Both the position numbers and the translations under genes were made by a program. From positions 1,984,001 through 2,048,000 of the forward strand of contig NC_009792.1 of NCBI RefSeq assembly GCF_000018045.1: a stretch of 64,000 bases of DNA, given 5' to 3'. This DNA comes from Citrobacter koseri ATCC BAA-895 (lineage in GTDB: Bacteria > Pseudomonadota > Gammaproteobacteria > Enterobacterales > Enterobacteriaceae). The notes under the pieces are model-generated. The model made no database searches. It was given only the letters and a program-made list of their open reading frames with translations, and was not told the origin of the DNA. This document shows, piece after piece, positions 9,033 to 18,870 of this stretch. Numbering within the stretch: position 1 is the stretch's first letter; the number at the start of each line of letters is the position of its first letter.

Positions 9033-10265
9033 TTATGAGACCGCGTCTATTTCCCAGCCATGACGATTTTCTGCAAACAAGGCGGATGGGCAGTTCCCTA
9101 GCGTGACGCGGCTGGCCTGTTGCCAGCGAGCGAACGCATTAATCGCCTGTAACAACCCTTTTTGCAGCGTCGGGCCCGGTTTAACCCCCTCCTGCAACCA
9201 GAGCGAGATGACTTCCAGCACGCCCGTTTTGCGATGCATTTTGGCATCCATACGCCCAACTAACTGCCCCCGATGCAGCAGCGGCAAAACAAAATAGCCG
9301 TACTGGCGTTTAGGCGCCGGGGTATAGCACTCCAGGCGGTAGCTAAAATCGAACAACTGCTCTGCCCGTTTCCGGTCCCAGACGACGGGATCAAAAGGGG
9401 ATAAAACCGCGCTATGCGTAGCGGTGAGCTTATTGTTCAGCGCCTGCTCCAGTAGCGGCAACAGATCGGCGTGTAGCCACATTGCCCCCAGCCTGTCGGC
9501 CTGAACGGGAACCAGTTGCCCTTGTTCAACACGGATATCACGCCACGTTTTCACTTCAGGTCGCCGCAGGCGATAGTAATCCGCCAGCCACTGCTCGCGA
9601 AAAATCCCCAGACTGCGCGCGCTATTATCCAGCATGGCGATTTCTGCTTCTGCCTGCGACAGTAAATCGCGTTTATCGTCCCAGTGCGGCATCACGCGTT
9701 GCGTCAGGTCATACACGCGCTGAAAGTTGCGCCGTTCTACAACCATGACTTTCCCGGCAGTGAACAATCCTTCAAGATGGCGCTTATGCGGCTTCCATTC
9801 CCACCATCCACTGGCACCTTTGCGTGGATGCGCAAAATCCGCTGAGCGCACAGGGCCGTTATGGTGAATATGCTGGATCAACTGCGCGATCTCATCGGCA
9901 TGTTCCTGCATCCACGATGCTTTGTACTTCCAGCCCATCTTCTCAGGTGCCAGCATACGGTGACGAATTAGCGTAAAGTCGCTACGCGGTAAGAAACAGG
10001 CCTCATGCGCCCAGTATTCCATGAGTTCGCCACGCGACAACGAGTCGTCCAGCCACTGTTGCGGGTAGTGGCCCAGACGGCTAAACAGCACCAGATAGGG
10101 GCTGCGCGCCACAACGTTGACCGTATCGATTTGCAATAAAGACATGCGCGAAATCGTCGCGAGAATATCCGCAGGCAATGCCTGACGGCGGGGCTTTTTC
10201 AGCAAACCTTGCGCAGCAAGATGGAGATGACGAACATCCGTAAGAGAGAGATGCGGCAACGACAT
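9033..10265 (-). CDS. ycaQ: DNA interstrand-crosslink glycosylase YcaQ (AlkX)
   Basis: A 410-residue winged-helix protein of the AlkZ/YcaQ (HTH_42) family. The E. coli protein is known as a DNA glycosylase that unhooks nitrogen-mustard type crosslinks and other alkylated purines. The QxD motif that distinguishes the YcaQ branch from the QxQ of AlkZ is visible as Q45-I46-D47 in SLLQIDTVNV, and the conserved block VLSPFDPVVWDRKRAEQLFDF, here cited from its first residues, lies in the C-terminal half. The gene is followed 51 bases later by ycaR and sits 43 bases downstream of lpxK. No damage-response box was recognised upstream. Confidence 0.9.
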   Translation of the reverse strand: MSLPHLSLTDVRHLHLAAQGLLKKPRRQALPADILATISRMSLLQIDTVNVVARSPYLVLFSRLGHYPQQWLDDSLSRGELMEYWAHEACFLPRSDFTLIRHRMLAPEKMGWKYKASWMQEHADEIAQLIQHIHHNGPVRSADFAHPRKGASGWWEWKPHKRHLEGLFTAGKVMVVERRNFQRVYDLTQRVMPHWDDKRDLLSQAEAEIAMLDNSARSLGIFREQWLADYYRLRRPEVKTWRDIRVEQGQLVPVQADRLGAMWLHADLLPLLEQALNNKLTATHSAVLSPFDPVVWDRKRAEQLFDFSYRLECYTPAPKRQYGYFVLPLLHRGQLVGRMDAKMHRKTGVLEVISLWLQEGVKPGPTLQKGLLQAINAFARWQQASRVTLGNCPSALFAENRHGWEIDAVS

Positions 10266-10308
10266 GTATAACTCCGGGAATCGTTCGCTGCCGCCACATC
10301 AATTTGTG

Positions 10309-11286
10309 CTAGCGAGCCAGCGAGATGAGTTGTTCAAGCAGTGCATCAGGTTGTTCACCCGACAAACGCGCGTCTACAGGTAAATACCACCAGTTGTCCT
10401 CGGCAAATCCCCGGCATTTAACGGCATCTTTTTCCGTCATGACCAGCGTTTGCCCGTCGGTTACTAACGCCTTCACATCGTTAAAGGCGAGAGACTGATG
10501 ATCGGCCAACGGAACGCATTTCTGTAGCGATGCCCCACACGCTTCGAGCGTAGCAAAGAAACGTGGAGGATGGCCAATCCCCGCCATCGCAACAATGTTG
10601 CTTAACTCCGCGACATGACGGCGCTCACCGGTGCATAAATTGACCGCCAGCCCTGGCGCCAGCTGCATCGGAATTTCTCCTGGTCTGGCAACGCCGCCGT
10701 TGACGATCACCGCATCTACCGATTTAAGCCGGCTGGCGCGCTCACGCATCGGCCCTGCGGGCAACCACCAGCCATTGCCAAACCGACGCACGCCGTCGAT
10801 GACAACGATTTCAATATCGCGCGCCAGACGATAATGCTGTAGCCCGTCATCCGTCACGATAATTTGTACATCGTGACGCGCGAGAATCGCTTTTACTGCG
10901 TCTGAGCGAACCGGCGAGACAGCAACAGGTGCGCCGGTTCGTTGATAGATCAGTACCGGCTCATCGCCCGCTTCCGCAGAGGACGTTTGTGGAGTAAGCA
11001 ACAGCGGATAAGACGCCGCTTTACCGCCATACCCCCGCGAAACAACCCCCACGCGAATGCCGCGCTGTTGCAGTTGCTCGACCAGCCAGATAACGACCGG
11101 CGTTTTTCCGTTGCCCCCCGCCGTAAGGTTCCCGACGACAACGACCGGCACCGGCGCACGCCAGGCGCGTTTAATTCCCAGCCGGTAGCACAAGCGAATC
11201 CCCCCACTCACCAGGCCATACAGCCAGGAGAGTGGGAGCAAAAGACGCCACAGGGGCGATTCACCAGACCAGATGCGGGCGATCAT
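10309..11286 (-). CDS. lpxK: Tetraacyldisaccharide 4'-kinase LpxK
   Basis: LpxK phosphorylates the 4' position of the tetraacyl-disaccharide-1-phosphate to make lipid IVA in the lipid A pathway, at the inner face of the inner membrane. The 325-residue product has an N-terminal membrane-associated helix (LLLPLSWLYGLVSGGI) and a P-loop GNLTAGGNGKTP at residues 52-63. The ATG overlaps the msbA stop by four bases, so the kinase and the flippase that exports its product are translationally coupled. Length is a few residues shorter than E. coli LpxK at the C terminus. Confidence 0.96.
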   Translation of the reverse strand: MIARIWSGESPLWRLLLPLSWLYGLVSGGIRLCYRLGIKRAWRAPVPVVVVGNLTAGGNGKTPVVIWLVEQLQQRGIRVGVVSRGYGGKAASYPLLLTPQTSSAEAGDEPVLIYQRTGAPVAVSPVRSDAVKAILARHDVQIIVTDDGLQHYRLARDIEIVVIDGVRRFGNGWWLPAGPMRERASRLKSVDAVIVNGGVARPGEIPMQLAPGLAVNLCTGERRHVAELSNIVAMAGIGHPPRFFATLEACGASLQKCVPLADHQSLAFNDVKALVTDGQTLVMTEKDAVKCRGFAEDNWWYLPVDARLSGEQPDALLEQLISLAR

Positions 11287-13031
11287 TGGCCAAATTGCAT
11301 TTTATGCAGTTGCGAATACACACCGCGCTGCTCCAGCAATTCGCGATGGGTTCCACGCTCAACAATAATCCCGTCTTCCACCACGACAATTTCATCAGCT
11401 TGTTCAATCGTTGAGAGGCGGTGCGCGATAACCAGCGAAGTACGGTTTTTCTGCAACTCATCCAGTGCGGACTGAATCGCGCGTTCGGATTCGGTGTCCA
11501 GCGCAGAGGTGGCTTCATCCAGAATCAGGATTGGGCTGTCACGCAGCAACGCACGGGCAATCGCGATACGCTGACGCTGGCCACCAGAAAGCAGTACGCC
11601 GTTCTCGCCGATAACCGTATCCAGACCGTCATCCATCTTGCTGATAAAGTCCATGGCATACGCCATACGCGCCGCTTCTTCAATTTGCTCGCGGCTGTAC
11701 TCTTCAGTACGCGCATAGGCGATGTTGTTCGCAACCGTATCGTTAAACAGGTGCACATTCTGCGAAACCAGCGCGACCTGATTACGCAATGAAGACAGGG
11801 TATATTCACGCAGATCGTGTCCATCCATCAGGATATTCCCTTCATTGATGTCGTAGAAGCGCGTGATCAGACTGGCAATGGTTGATTTACCTGAACCGGA
11901 ACGCCCGACCAGTGCAACCGTCTTACCCGCCGGAATATGCAGATTGATATTGCGCAGCGCAGGTGTTTCACGCCCCGGATAGGTAAAGGTCACATTGCGG
12001 AATTCCAGATCGCCTGTCGAACGTTCAATTACGCGTTTGCCTTCATCTTTCTCTTGCTCGCTATCCAGAATAGCAAACAGCGTCTGGCATGCCGCCATAC
12101 CACGCTGGAACTGCGCATTGACGTTGGTCAGCGATTTCAGAGGACGCATCAGGGCAATCATTGATGAGAATACGACGGTAATCGTACCCGCAGTCAGGCT
12201 GTCCATTACGCTCGGGAAGCTAGCCGCATAGAGAACAAAGGCCAGCGCCAGAGACGCGATCAGCTGAATGATCGGATCAGAGATGGATGATGCAGACACC
12301 ATTTTCATCCCTTGCAGACGCATTTTATTGCTGACTTTGTCAAAACGCTTCGTTTCAACTTCCTGACCGCCAAAGATAAGCACTTCTTTGTGGCCTTTCA
12401 GCATCTGCTCTGCACTGGTGGTCACCTGCCCCATCGTGTTCTGCATGTTTTTACTGATGCTACGAAAACGCTTCGATACCACGCGAATCGCAATAGACAC
12501 AACGGGCGCCAAAATGACCAGAATGATCGACAGTTGCCAGCTGTTATAGAACATCATGATAAACAAAGCGATGATCGATGCACCTTCACGCACGACCGTA
12601 ATCAACGCCCCGGAAGACGATGACGCAACCTGTTCTGAGTCATAGGTAATACGAGAAAGCAGTGTCCCCGTTGATTGTTTATCAAAGAATGCAACAGGCA
12701 TCCCCATCATATGACCAAACAGACGACGGCGCATGGTCATCACCACTTTGCCCGATACCCATGAAATACAGTAGCTGGAAATATAGCTGGTGATACCACG
12801 TAATATCATCAGGCCAATAACCACCAGCGGCATCCAAAGCAGCACCGATCGATCTGTTTTACCAAAACCATCGTCCAGCAATGGTTTGAGGAGCGATAAC
12901 ATAAAAGCATCGCTGGCCGCATTGAGGATCAACGCGACACCCGCCACGATCAGCCCAGTTTTGAAAGGCGCAATGGTAGGCCACAGTCGGCGGAACGTCT
13001 GCCACGTAGAGAGATCTTTATCGTTATGCAT
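11283..13031 (-). CDS. msbA: Lipid A export ABC transporter MsbA
   Basis: MsbA is the homodimeric half-transporter that flips core-lipid A across the inner membrane. The 582-residue product has six N-terminal membrane segments (about residues 20-320) and a nucleotide-binding domain with Walker A GRSGSGKST, signature LSGGQ, Walker B ILILDEAT and switch histidine in IAHRLSTIE. Full length for the family. It lies 36 bases downstream of comEC and overlaps lpxK by four bases, forming the conserved comEC-msbA-lpxK run. Confidence 0.97.
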   Translation of the reverse strand: MHNDKDLSTWQTFRRLWPTIAPFKTGLIVAGVALILNAASDAFMLSLLKPLLDDGFGKTDRSVLLWMPLVVIGLMILRGITSYISSYCISWVSGKVVMTMRRRLFGHMMGMPVAFFDKQSTGTLLSRITYDSEQVASSSSGALITVVREGASIIALFIMMFYNSWQLSIILVILAPVVSIAIRVVSKRFRSISKNMQNTMGQVTTSAEQMLKGHKEVLIFGGQEVETKRFDKVSNKMRLQGMKMVSASSISDPIIQLIASLALAFVLYAASFPSVMDSLTAGTITVVFSSMIALMRPLKSLTNVNAQFQRGMAACQTLFAILDSEQEKDEGKRVIERSTGDLEFRNVTFTYPGRETPALRNINLHIPAGKTVALVGRSGSGKSTIASLITRFYDINEGNILMDGHDLREYTLSSLRNQVALVSQNVHLFNDTVANNIAYARTEEYSREQIEEAARMAYAMDFISKMDDGLDTVIGENGVLLSGGQRQRIAIARALLRDSPILILDEATSALDTESERAIQSALDELQKNRTSLVIAHRLSTIEQADEIVVVEDGIIVERGTHRELLEQRGVYSQLHKMQFGQ

Positions 13032-13067
13032 TCAAAAAACCAGCATTTGTTGAAATAGCCGCATATT

Positions 13068-15332
13068 CTACCCGTTATCCTCTGACACGCCAAACCACTG
13101 ATGATACCAACGAGGTAAAATTTGCTCCCGTAAACCTCGTATGCGCCAGCCTTGCGGGGAAAAATCCACCGAAATTTGCCCCTGATGCGGGGTATCCAGC
13201 CACTGATAACCTTGTTGTTGATAGCGCTGTTTTACCTTCCAGGAAGGCAGACGCCAGGCGTTGTAGCGCGATGCCGACGCCAGCGCGGCCAGGCCCTCAA
13301 CCCGTTGAATTAACGCTAATGACGACGATGTATTACTGCCATGATGCGGAACCTGAATAATTGTCGCCTGCAAATGCCGCCAATAACGACTTAGCATTTT
13401 TTGTTCAGCCGGAGATTCAATATCGCCCGTCAGCAAAATACTCTGCTTTCCGTCATCCACTTTAACCACGCAGGAATGGTTGTTGCCCTTTTCCCTGTTT
13501 CCTTTAATCGGCCAGTGTGCGCTGAAGGATAGCCCCTGCCACGTCCACTGCTCCGCACGAAAGCACGGCAGATGGCCCTTCCAGCCTAATGGGCTTCGTA
13601 TCCAGAGCGAAGGCCACGTCTTCTGTAATGATGACAGGCCACCCCGATGATCCAGATGTTCATGGCTCAGGATAATCCCCTCAGGTTCCAGATTGTGCCA
13701 GCGCAGCCAGGGAATGATGAGCTGCTGTGCGCTATCGCCATCCGGCCAGGCGCGTCCCGTATCATAAAGTATCGCTTTCCCGTTATGTGCGATAACCATC
13801 GCCAGCCCCTGTCCGACATCCAGCATATGAACCTGCCACGCCTCCGTGCGCGGCGTACGCCAGAACGGCCAGCTCAACAGCAACACGCCAAACAAACAGA
13901 TCACCGGGTAAGTTCGCCAGGCATTCAATCGCCACGCCATAAGCGTTAACCAGGGAGCCAAAGACAGGTATTGCCAGCGATAATCAATATTAATCCACCC
14001 TTCCGGCAGACTTTTCAGCGCCCGGAACAACACATCCAGAGAAGCGTCAGCCAGCGCCCAGAGGCCTTCTTCAACCATCAGCGGCCCGGTCAAATGGCCG
14101 ATCATTCCCGCCAGTGTCAGTGGTACAGAGATAAATGTAACCAAAGGGACAGCAAACAGATTCGCCAGAAAAGAGGTCACACTTACGCCATGAAAAAGCG
14201 CTATTTGCACAGGTAAGAGCAGAAGCGTAATGCCCAACTGTAAGTGAACGAGATCCAACGCGACTTTCCCTGCCCGAGGCAACGCCCAGGCCGGTACAGG
14301 AAACCACTGATACCAGAAAATAAGCGCTGCGACGGCAAAGGCCGAAAGCCACAGACTTTGCGACAGAACAGCAATCGGATCGGCAATCACTATTGCCGCC
14401 AGGCAGCAGAACCAGACCTCCCAACCGCTCCATTGCCGACCGCTCAGCTTCAGTAATCCCCACGCTGCCAGCGCCACAACCGTACGCAACGCGGGGGGTT
14501 GTAACCCCGTGAGCCAGGCGTAAAACGTCGCGCACACAATCCCTCCCACTAACGGCGTTTGCCAGTGAATCCAGCGGGTGGGAAGTAAAAATTGCGCGCC
14601 ACGAATCAATCCTCCGGCCAGCAGTGCGGCAAAGGCGATATGCAACCCTGAAATGGCCATCAGGTGCGCCGTACCAGTATCGCGCATAATATTTTTGACC
14701 TCTTGCGATACTGATAAACGCTCGCCCATGCCTAATGCCAGGATAACCTGCTGCCAGGGGTAGCGCGCCAGCGTGGTATTGAGGGAAGCAAGATAACGCG
14801 CGCGTAAACTACATGACGATTCAATGACCGTCGCATGCAGAAACCGGCCGCTCAGAGGCTGATGTTGCGCAAGCGCATAACGCTGGCTATCAAATCCCCC
14901 CTCATTAAGCTGACCATGCACGGCACGGACTTTTAGTTTCATCGCCCAACGTTGACCTGCACACACCTCGCCGGGCAAATATTGCCCATAAAGAACAACG
15001 CCCACCGAGGGAAACAGGCGTTTCCCCTGTACATGGGTAATTTGCCCGTAATGTGTGGTGGCATGATCGGTCGCCGTAATTTGCACCACGGCTTCTTGTG
15101 TTGCGCCAGGCAAGGTATTACCCGGCCAGACGGCTTGCTTTGCAGCAAGTATTCCCCAGAGAAAAAACAGCAGGGTCAAGCTGGCGTACTGCGTATATTT
15201 ATATGGAACAAAGGACAGCGCGCAGGCAAAACAAAATATGCCAATGAGACACAACGAACCGGGAAGTACAGGTAAGAATATTAGCGGAAGAATTCCGCAT
15301 AATGCACACACGCTGACCGTTGTTATTTTCAT
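13068..15332 (-). CDS. comEC: ComEC/Rec2-family DNA-uptake channel protein YcaI
   Basis: A 754-residue polytopic inner-membrane protein with a ComEC channel domain and a C-terminal metallo-beta-lactamase-like domain. The channel-domain signature ISGLHIAF is present around residue 230. The C-terminal domain carries SHEHLDHRGG (HxHxDH metal motif), LTGDIE and PHHGSNTSSS, so the nuclease-like site looks intact. In transformable bacteria ComEC passes single-stranded DNA; in enterics the role is less clear. I started at the ATG giving MKITTVSV; another ATG two codons upstream is possible. It is first in the run leading to msbA and lpxK. Confidence 0.92.
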   Translation of the reverse strand: MKITTVSVCALCGILPLIFLPVLPGSLCLIGIFCFACALSFVPYKYTQYASLTLLFFLWGILAAKQAVWPGNTLPGATQEAVVQITATDHATTHYGQITHVQGKRLFPSVGVVLYGQYLPGEVCAGQRWAMKLKVRAVHGQLNEGGFDSQRYALAQHQPLSGRFLHATVIESSCSLRARYLASLNTTLARYPWQQVILALGMGERLSVSQEVKNIMRDTGTAHLMAISGLHIAFAALLAGGLIRGAQFLLPTRWIHWQTPLVGGIVCATFYAWLTGLQPPALRTVVALAAWGLLKLSGRQWSGWEVWFCCLAAIVIADPIAVLSQSLWLSAFAVAALIFWYQWFPVPAWALPRAGKVALDLVHLQLGITLLLLPVQIALFHGVSVTSFLANLFAVPLVTFISVPLTLAGMIGHLTGPLMVEEGLWALADASLDVLFRALKSLPEGWINIDYRWQYLSLAPWLTLMAWRLNAWRTYPVICLFGVLLLSWPFWRTPRTEAWQVHMLDVGQGLAMVIAHNGKAILYDTGRAWPDGDSAQQLIIPWLRWHNLEPEGIILSHEHLDHRGGLSSLQKTWPSLWIRSPLGWKGHLPCFRAEQWTWQGLSFSAHWPIKGNREKGNNHSCVVKVDDGKQSILLTGDIESPAEQKMLSRYWRHLQATIIQVPHHGSNTSSSLALIQRVEGLAALASASRYNAWRLPSWKVKQRYQQQGYQWLDTPHQGQISVDFSPQGWRIRGLREQILPRWYHQWFGVSEDNG

Positions 15333-15487
15333 AGACACCTCCCTGTTACAAGAAGTGTGCAGATTTGGCTAACGTTTGTCTGGCGACAATTTGTGGTTAT
15401 TCGGCGCAAATTCCGTGGTTTTCGCGTTGGGAATGCAAGATGCACATAAAAATGCGAGAGGCTTTCCAGTTACGCCTACGAGCACGT

Positions 15488-15762
15488 ATCTGTAGATCTG
15501 ATGAATGTAGTGCCATCAGGCGCTGCTTTGTGCCGGATGGCGACGCAAAGCGTCTTATCCGGCCTACGGAGTCACGGGAGCATACCTGTAGGCCTGATAA
15601 GCGTAGCGCCATCAGGCGCTGCTTTATGCCGGATGGCGACGCGAAGCGTCTTATCCGGCCTACGGAGTCACGGGAGCATATCTGTGGGCCTGATAAGCGT
15701 AGCGCCATCAGGCGCTGCTTTGTGCCGGATGATGGCGTTGAAGTCTCTTTTCCGGTCGGAAT
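15488..15762. repeat. Tandem BIME/REP array, 96-base period, three units
   Basis: The 490-base gap between comEC and ihfB has no supported gene. It holds three head-to-tail units of 96 bases beginning at 15488, 15584 and 15680. Each pairs a GCCATCAGGCGCTGC half with GCCGGATGGCGACGC...CTTATCCGGCC, the classic enteric REP palindromes. The first two units are nearly identical; the third is truncated and decays after about 15735. REP pairs of this type can act as transcript-stabilising structures and as gyrase or IHF sites. Apparent reading frames through it are repeat artefacts. Confidence 0.9.
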
Positions 15763-15771
15763 GCAGAAATG

Positions 15772-15798
15772 AAAAAAGCACCTTTCAGGTGCTTTTTT
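15772..15798 (-). terminator. Intrinsic terminator of ihfB
   Basis: AAAAAAGCACC, a short loop and GGTGCTTTTTT form a near-perfect hairpin with A and T runs on both sides, about 25 bases past the ihfB stop. The symmetry suggests it works in both directions. Confidence 0.9.
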
Positions 15799-15822
15799 CT
15801 GGATCAAGTTTTTCGTTAAAAC

Positions 15823-16107
15823 TTAACCGTAAATATTGGCGCGATCGCGCAGTTCTTTACCCGGCTTAAAGTGCGGAACATACTTTCCTTCCAGTTCTAC
15901 TTTATCGCCAGTCTTCGGGTTACGTCCGGTACGAGGTGCGCGGTAGTGCAAAGAAAAGCTGCCGAAACCGCGGATTTCAATACGCTCGCCCTGCGCAAGA
16001 GTCGAGGCCATATGTTCCAGCATCTCTTTTACTGCATCTTCAACCGCTTTCGCGGGAATGTGAGATTGCTGGGTTGCAAGTCTTTCAATCAATTCTGACT
16101 TGGTCAT
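15823..16107 (-). CDS. ihfB: Integration host factor beta subunit
   Basis: IhfB pairs with IhfA to form IHF, the nucleoid protein that bends DNA sharply at WATCAANNNNTTR sites and supports recombination, transposition and promoter architecture. The 94-residue HU-family protein begins MTKSELIERL and has the DNA-clasping arm RAPRTGRNPKTGDKVELEG, including the intercalating proline. I chose the ATG at 16105-16107: GGAGGAATC lies directly upstream and the length matches the family. It lies downstream of rpsA but has its own strong promoter (see 16190-16218). Confidence 0.97.
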   Translation of the reverse strand: MTKSELIERLATQQSHIPAKAVEDAVKEMLEHMASTLAQGERIEIRGFGSFSLHYRAPRTGRNPKTGDKVELEGKYVPHFKPGKELRDRANIYG

Positions 16108-16189
16108 GATTCCTCCGGTTCCTGTAAGCAAATTGGCTGCTGCTGTTGTTGCATTGATTAAGGGCGGCCGTAGCCGCCCTTAGTGCTTG

Positions 16190-16218
16190 ATTACAGGACG
16201 AATCTTGTAATCTGTCAA
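16190..16218 (-). promoter_or_regulatory. Sigma-70 promoter of ihfB
   Basis: On the minus strand TTGACA, a 17-base spacer and TGTAAT give a near-consensus promoter reading towards ihfB, about 80 bases from its start codon. It lies in the rpsA-ihfB gap. A GC-rich hairpin (AGGGCGG/CCGCCCT, 16161-16180) falls just after the predicted transcription start. Confidence 0.75.
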
Positions 16219-16229
16219 GTAAACTCATC

Positions 16230-16257
16230 AAACTTCGGGATAAAACACCCGAAGTTT
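16230..16257 (-). terminator. Hairpin after rpsA
   Basis: Ten-base inverted arms AAACTTCGGG and CCCGAAGTTT with an 8-base loop, directly after the rpsA stop. There is no long T run after it on the minus strand, so termination may be partial and some rpsA transcripts could continue into ihfB. Confidence 0.6.
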
Positions 16258-16264
16258 CAGAGAA

Positions 16265-17938
16265 TTACTCGCCTTTAGCTGCTTTGAAAGCTTCAGCCAT
16301 TGCGTTGTTGGAGAAGTTTGCATCTTCCTGTTTGTTAACAGTTGCGATTGCATCTTTCTCGTCAGCTTCGTCTTTCGCACGAACAGACAGGCTGATTGCG
16401 CGGTTTTTACGATCAACGCCGGTGAATTTAGCTTCAACTTCGTCGCCAACGCTCAGAACCAGAGTCGCATCTTCAACGCGGTCACGGGATGCTTCAGAAG
16501 CACGCAGGTAGCCTTCAACGCCGTCAGCCAGTTCTACGGTTGCGCCTTTAGCGTCAACAGCAGTGACTTTACCGGTTACGATAGCGCCTTTCTTGTTCAG
16601 AGCAACCCAGTTGTTGAACGGATCTTCTGCGAGCTGTTTAACGCCCAGGGAGATACGCTCACGCTCTGCGTCAACTTGCAGAACAACTGCTGCGATTTCG
16701 TCGCCTTTTTTGTATTCACGAACTGCTTCTTCGCCTGCAACGTTCCAGGAGATGTCAGACAGGTGAACCAGGCCGTCGATGCCGCCGTCCAGGCCGATGA
16801 AGATACCGAAGTCAGTGATAGACTTGATTTTACCTTCAACACGGTCGCCCTTGTTGTGGGTTTCCGCAAACTGCTGCCACGGGTTGGATTTGCACTGTTT
16901 CAGGCCCAGGGAGATACGACGACGTTCTTCGTCGATATCCAGAACCATAACTTCCACTACATCGCCAACGTTAACAACTTTGGACGGGTGGATGTTTTTG
17001 TTGGTCCAATCCATTTCGGAAACGTGAACCAGGCCTTCAACGCCTTCTTCGATTTCAACGAAGCAGCCGTAGTCGGTCAGGTTGGTCACGCGACCAGTCA
17101 GTTTGGTACCTTCTGGATAACGCTTAGCGATAGCTACCCACGGATCTTCGCCCAGCTGTTTCAGGCCCAGAGATACACGAGTACGCTCACGGTCGAACTT
17201 CAGCACTTTAACAGTGATTTCGTCGCCAACGTTTACGATTTCGCTCGGATGCTTAACGCGTTTCCATGCCATGTCGGTGATGTGCAGCAGGCCGTCAACG
17301 CCACCCAGATCAACGAATGCACCGTAGTCAGTGAGGTTCTTAACGATACCTTTAACTTCCATGCCTTCTTGCAGGTTTTCCAGCAGCTGATCGCGTTCTG
17401 CGCTGTTTTCGGATTCGATAACGGCACGACGGGAAACCACAACGTTGTTGCGCTTCTGATCCAGCTTGATGACTTTGAATTCAAGCTCTTTGCCTTCCAG
17501 GTGCAGCGTGTCGCGCACCGGACGAACGTCTACCAGGGAACCTGGCAGGAACGCACGAATACCGTTCAGCTCAACAGTGAAGCCGCCCTTAACTTTGCCG
17601 TTGATAACACCGGTAACAGTTTCAGCATCTTCGTAAGCTTTTTCCAGCGTGATCCAGGCTTCGTGACGTTTCGCTTTTTCACGGGACAGCAGGGTTTCGC
17701 CGAAGCCGTCTTCTACTGCATCCAGAGCAACGTCAACTTCGTCGCCAACCTGGATTTCCAGTTCGCCCTGGGCGTTTTTGAACTGCTCAGCCGGAATGGC
17801 GGATTCAGATTTCAGACCAGCGTCAACCAGTACGATATCTTTATCAATAGCAACAACAACGCCGCGAACGATGGAACCCGGGCGGGTTTCGATTTCTTTT
17901 AAGGACTCTTCAAAGAGTTGAGCAAAAGATTCAGTCAT
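16265..17938 (-). CDS. rpsA: 30S ribosomal protein S1
   Basis: S1 is the large ribosomal protein that binds mRNA leaders and unfolds structure at the start site; it also serves Q-beta replicase and represses its own translation. The 557-residue product has six S1-type OB repeats, recognisable by recurring VxGxVxxxTDYGxFV-like units (for example VKNLTDYGAFVDLGGVDGLL). The acidic, Lys/Glu-rich composition and strongly biased codons fit a highly expressed gene. It sits 113 bases downstream of cmk, and this leader would carry the autoregulatory site. Full length for the family. Confidence 0.98.
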   Translation of the reverse strand: MTESFAQLFEESLKEIETRPGSIVRGVVVAIDKDIVLVDAGLKSESAIPAEQFKNAQGELEIQVGDEVDVALDAVEDGFGETLLSREKAKRHEAWITLEKAYEDAETVTGVINGKVKGGFTVELNGIRAFLPGSLVDVRPVRDTLHLEGKELEFKVIKLDQKRNNVVVSRRAVIESENSAERDQLLENLQEGMEVKGIVKNLTDYGAFVDLGGVDGLLHITDMAWKRVKHPSEIVNVGDEITVKVLKFDRERTRVSLGLKQLGEDPWVAIAKRYPEGTKLTGRVTNLTDYGCFVEIEEGVEGLVHVSEMDWTNKNIHPSKVVNVGDVVEVMVLDIDEERRRISLGLKQCKSNPWQQFAETHNKGDRVEGKIKSITDFGIFIGLDGGIDGLVHLSDISWNVAGEEAVREYKKGDEIAAVVLQVDAERERISLGVKQLAEDPFNNWVALNKKGAIVTGKVTAVDAKGATVELADGVEGYLRASEASRDRVEDATLVLSVGDEVEAKFTGVDRKNRAISLSVRAKDEADEKDAIATVNKQEDANFSNNAMAEAFKAAKGE

Positions 17939-18051
17939 GTTTAATCTTCAGGTTTCATATTTAACGTCCACCTGGCTCCATGCCGGATGGGGTTGTTTCA
18001 CATACCCACTGTCAATCCATTGCAGCGGGGGTACTACAAATTCGGTCGCAC

Positions 18052-18735
18052 TTAAGCGAGTGCCAGTTTTTGGCGCGCGTATTGTAACGCTTTTTCAATC
18101 ACTTGCTCAATGCTTAATCGGGTAGAATCCAGAACTAAAGCATCGGCAGCAGGAACCAGCGGCGCGACAGCGCGATTACGATCGCGGTCGTCACGTTCCT
18201 TTATCTCGGCCAAAAGGCGTTCAAAGTTAACACTAAAGCCCTTCTCCTGCAACTGTAGCATACGGCGGTGAGCGCGTTCTTCAGAAGACGCATCCAGGAA
18301 AATTTTTACTGGCGCATCAGGGAATACCACCGTTCCCATGTCGCGGCCATCGGCAATCAACCCTGGCGCATCGCGAAACGCACGCTGGCGGCGCAAAAGC
18401 GCTTCGCGCACGCGCGGGAACGCAGCGACCTGAGATGCCGCGTTCGCGACTTCTTGCGTGCGGATTTCCCCGCTCACATCTTCCCCTTCCAGAATGACTT
18501 CCAGATTGCCATTGGTTGAGACAAAACGAACATCCAGATGAGACGCAAGCGGTACAAGAGCGTCTTCAGAGGTGACATCAACATGATGATGTAAGGCCGC
18601 CAGCGCCAGTACACGATAAATCGCGCCCGAGTCCAGCAGATGCCATTGCAATGCTTCCGCCATTGCCTTGCACAAGGTGCCTTTACCTGCACCGCTTGGG
18701 CCATCAATGGTAATTACCGGGGCAATTGCCGTCAT
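18052..18735 (-). CDS. cmk: Cytidylate kinase
   Basis: Cmk phosphorylates CMP and dCMP with ATP, feeding CDP/dCDP synthesis and recycling CMP from lipid and mRNA turnover. The 227-residue product has the P-loop IDGPSGAGKGT at residues 10-20, the CMP-recognition segment DGRDMGTVVFPDAPVK and the lid RDDRDRNRAVAPL. An AAGGAGAAAA-type ribosome site precedes the ATG. It lies between aroA and rpsA on the same strand, separated from aroA by a 181-base gap containing a hairpin. Confidence 0.97.
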   Translation of the reverse strand: MTAIAPVITIDGPSGAGKGTLCKAMAEALQWHLLDSGAIYRVLALAALHHHVDVTSEDALVPLASHLDVRFVSTNGNLEVILEGEDVSGEIRTQEVANAASQVAAFPRVREALLRRQRAFRDAPGLIADGRDMGTVVFPDAPVKIFLDASSEERAHRRMLQLQEKGFSVNFERLLAEIKERDDRDRNRAVAPLVPAADALVLDSTRLSIEQVIEKALQYARQKLALA

Positions 18736-18870
18736 CTTTTTCTCCTTAAACAGGCATACCGTTAACGTGAACGCCGCGCATTATACGCGCCAACGCTCAC
18801 AATCGTTATCTTTGTATGCAAAAACCCATTTTGTCTGTCATCAGATGAGGAAGATTTGCGCAATTATAGC

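Noticed and set aside
15365..15869. Internally repeated small proteins across the comEC-ihfB gap on both strands
   Set aside because: The repeats in the translations come from the 96-base BIME units, not from a real protein.
16676..17902. 408-codon open frame antisense to rpsA
   Set aside because: Codon-bias shadow of ribosomal protein S1.
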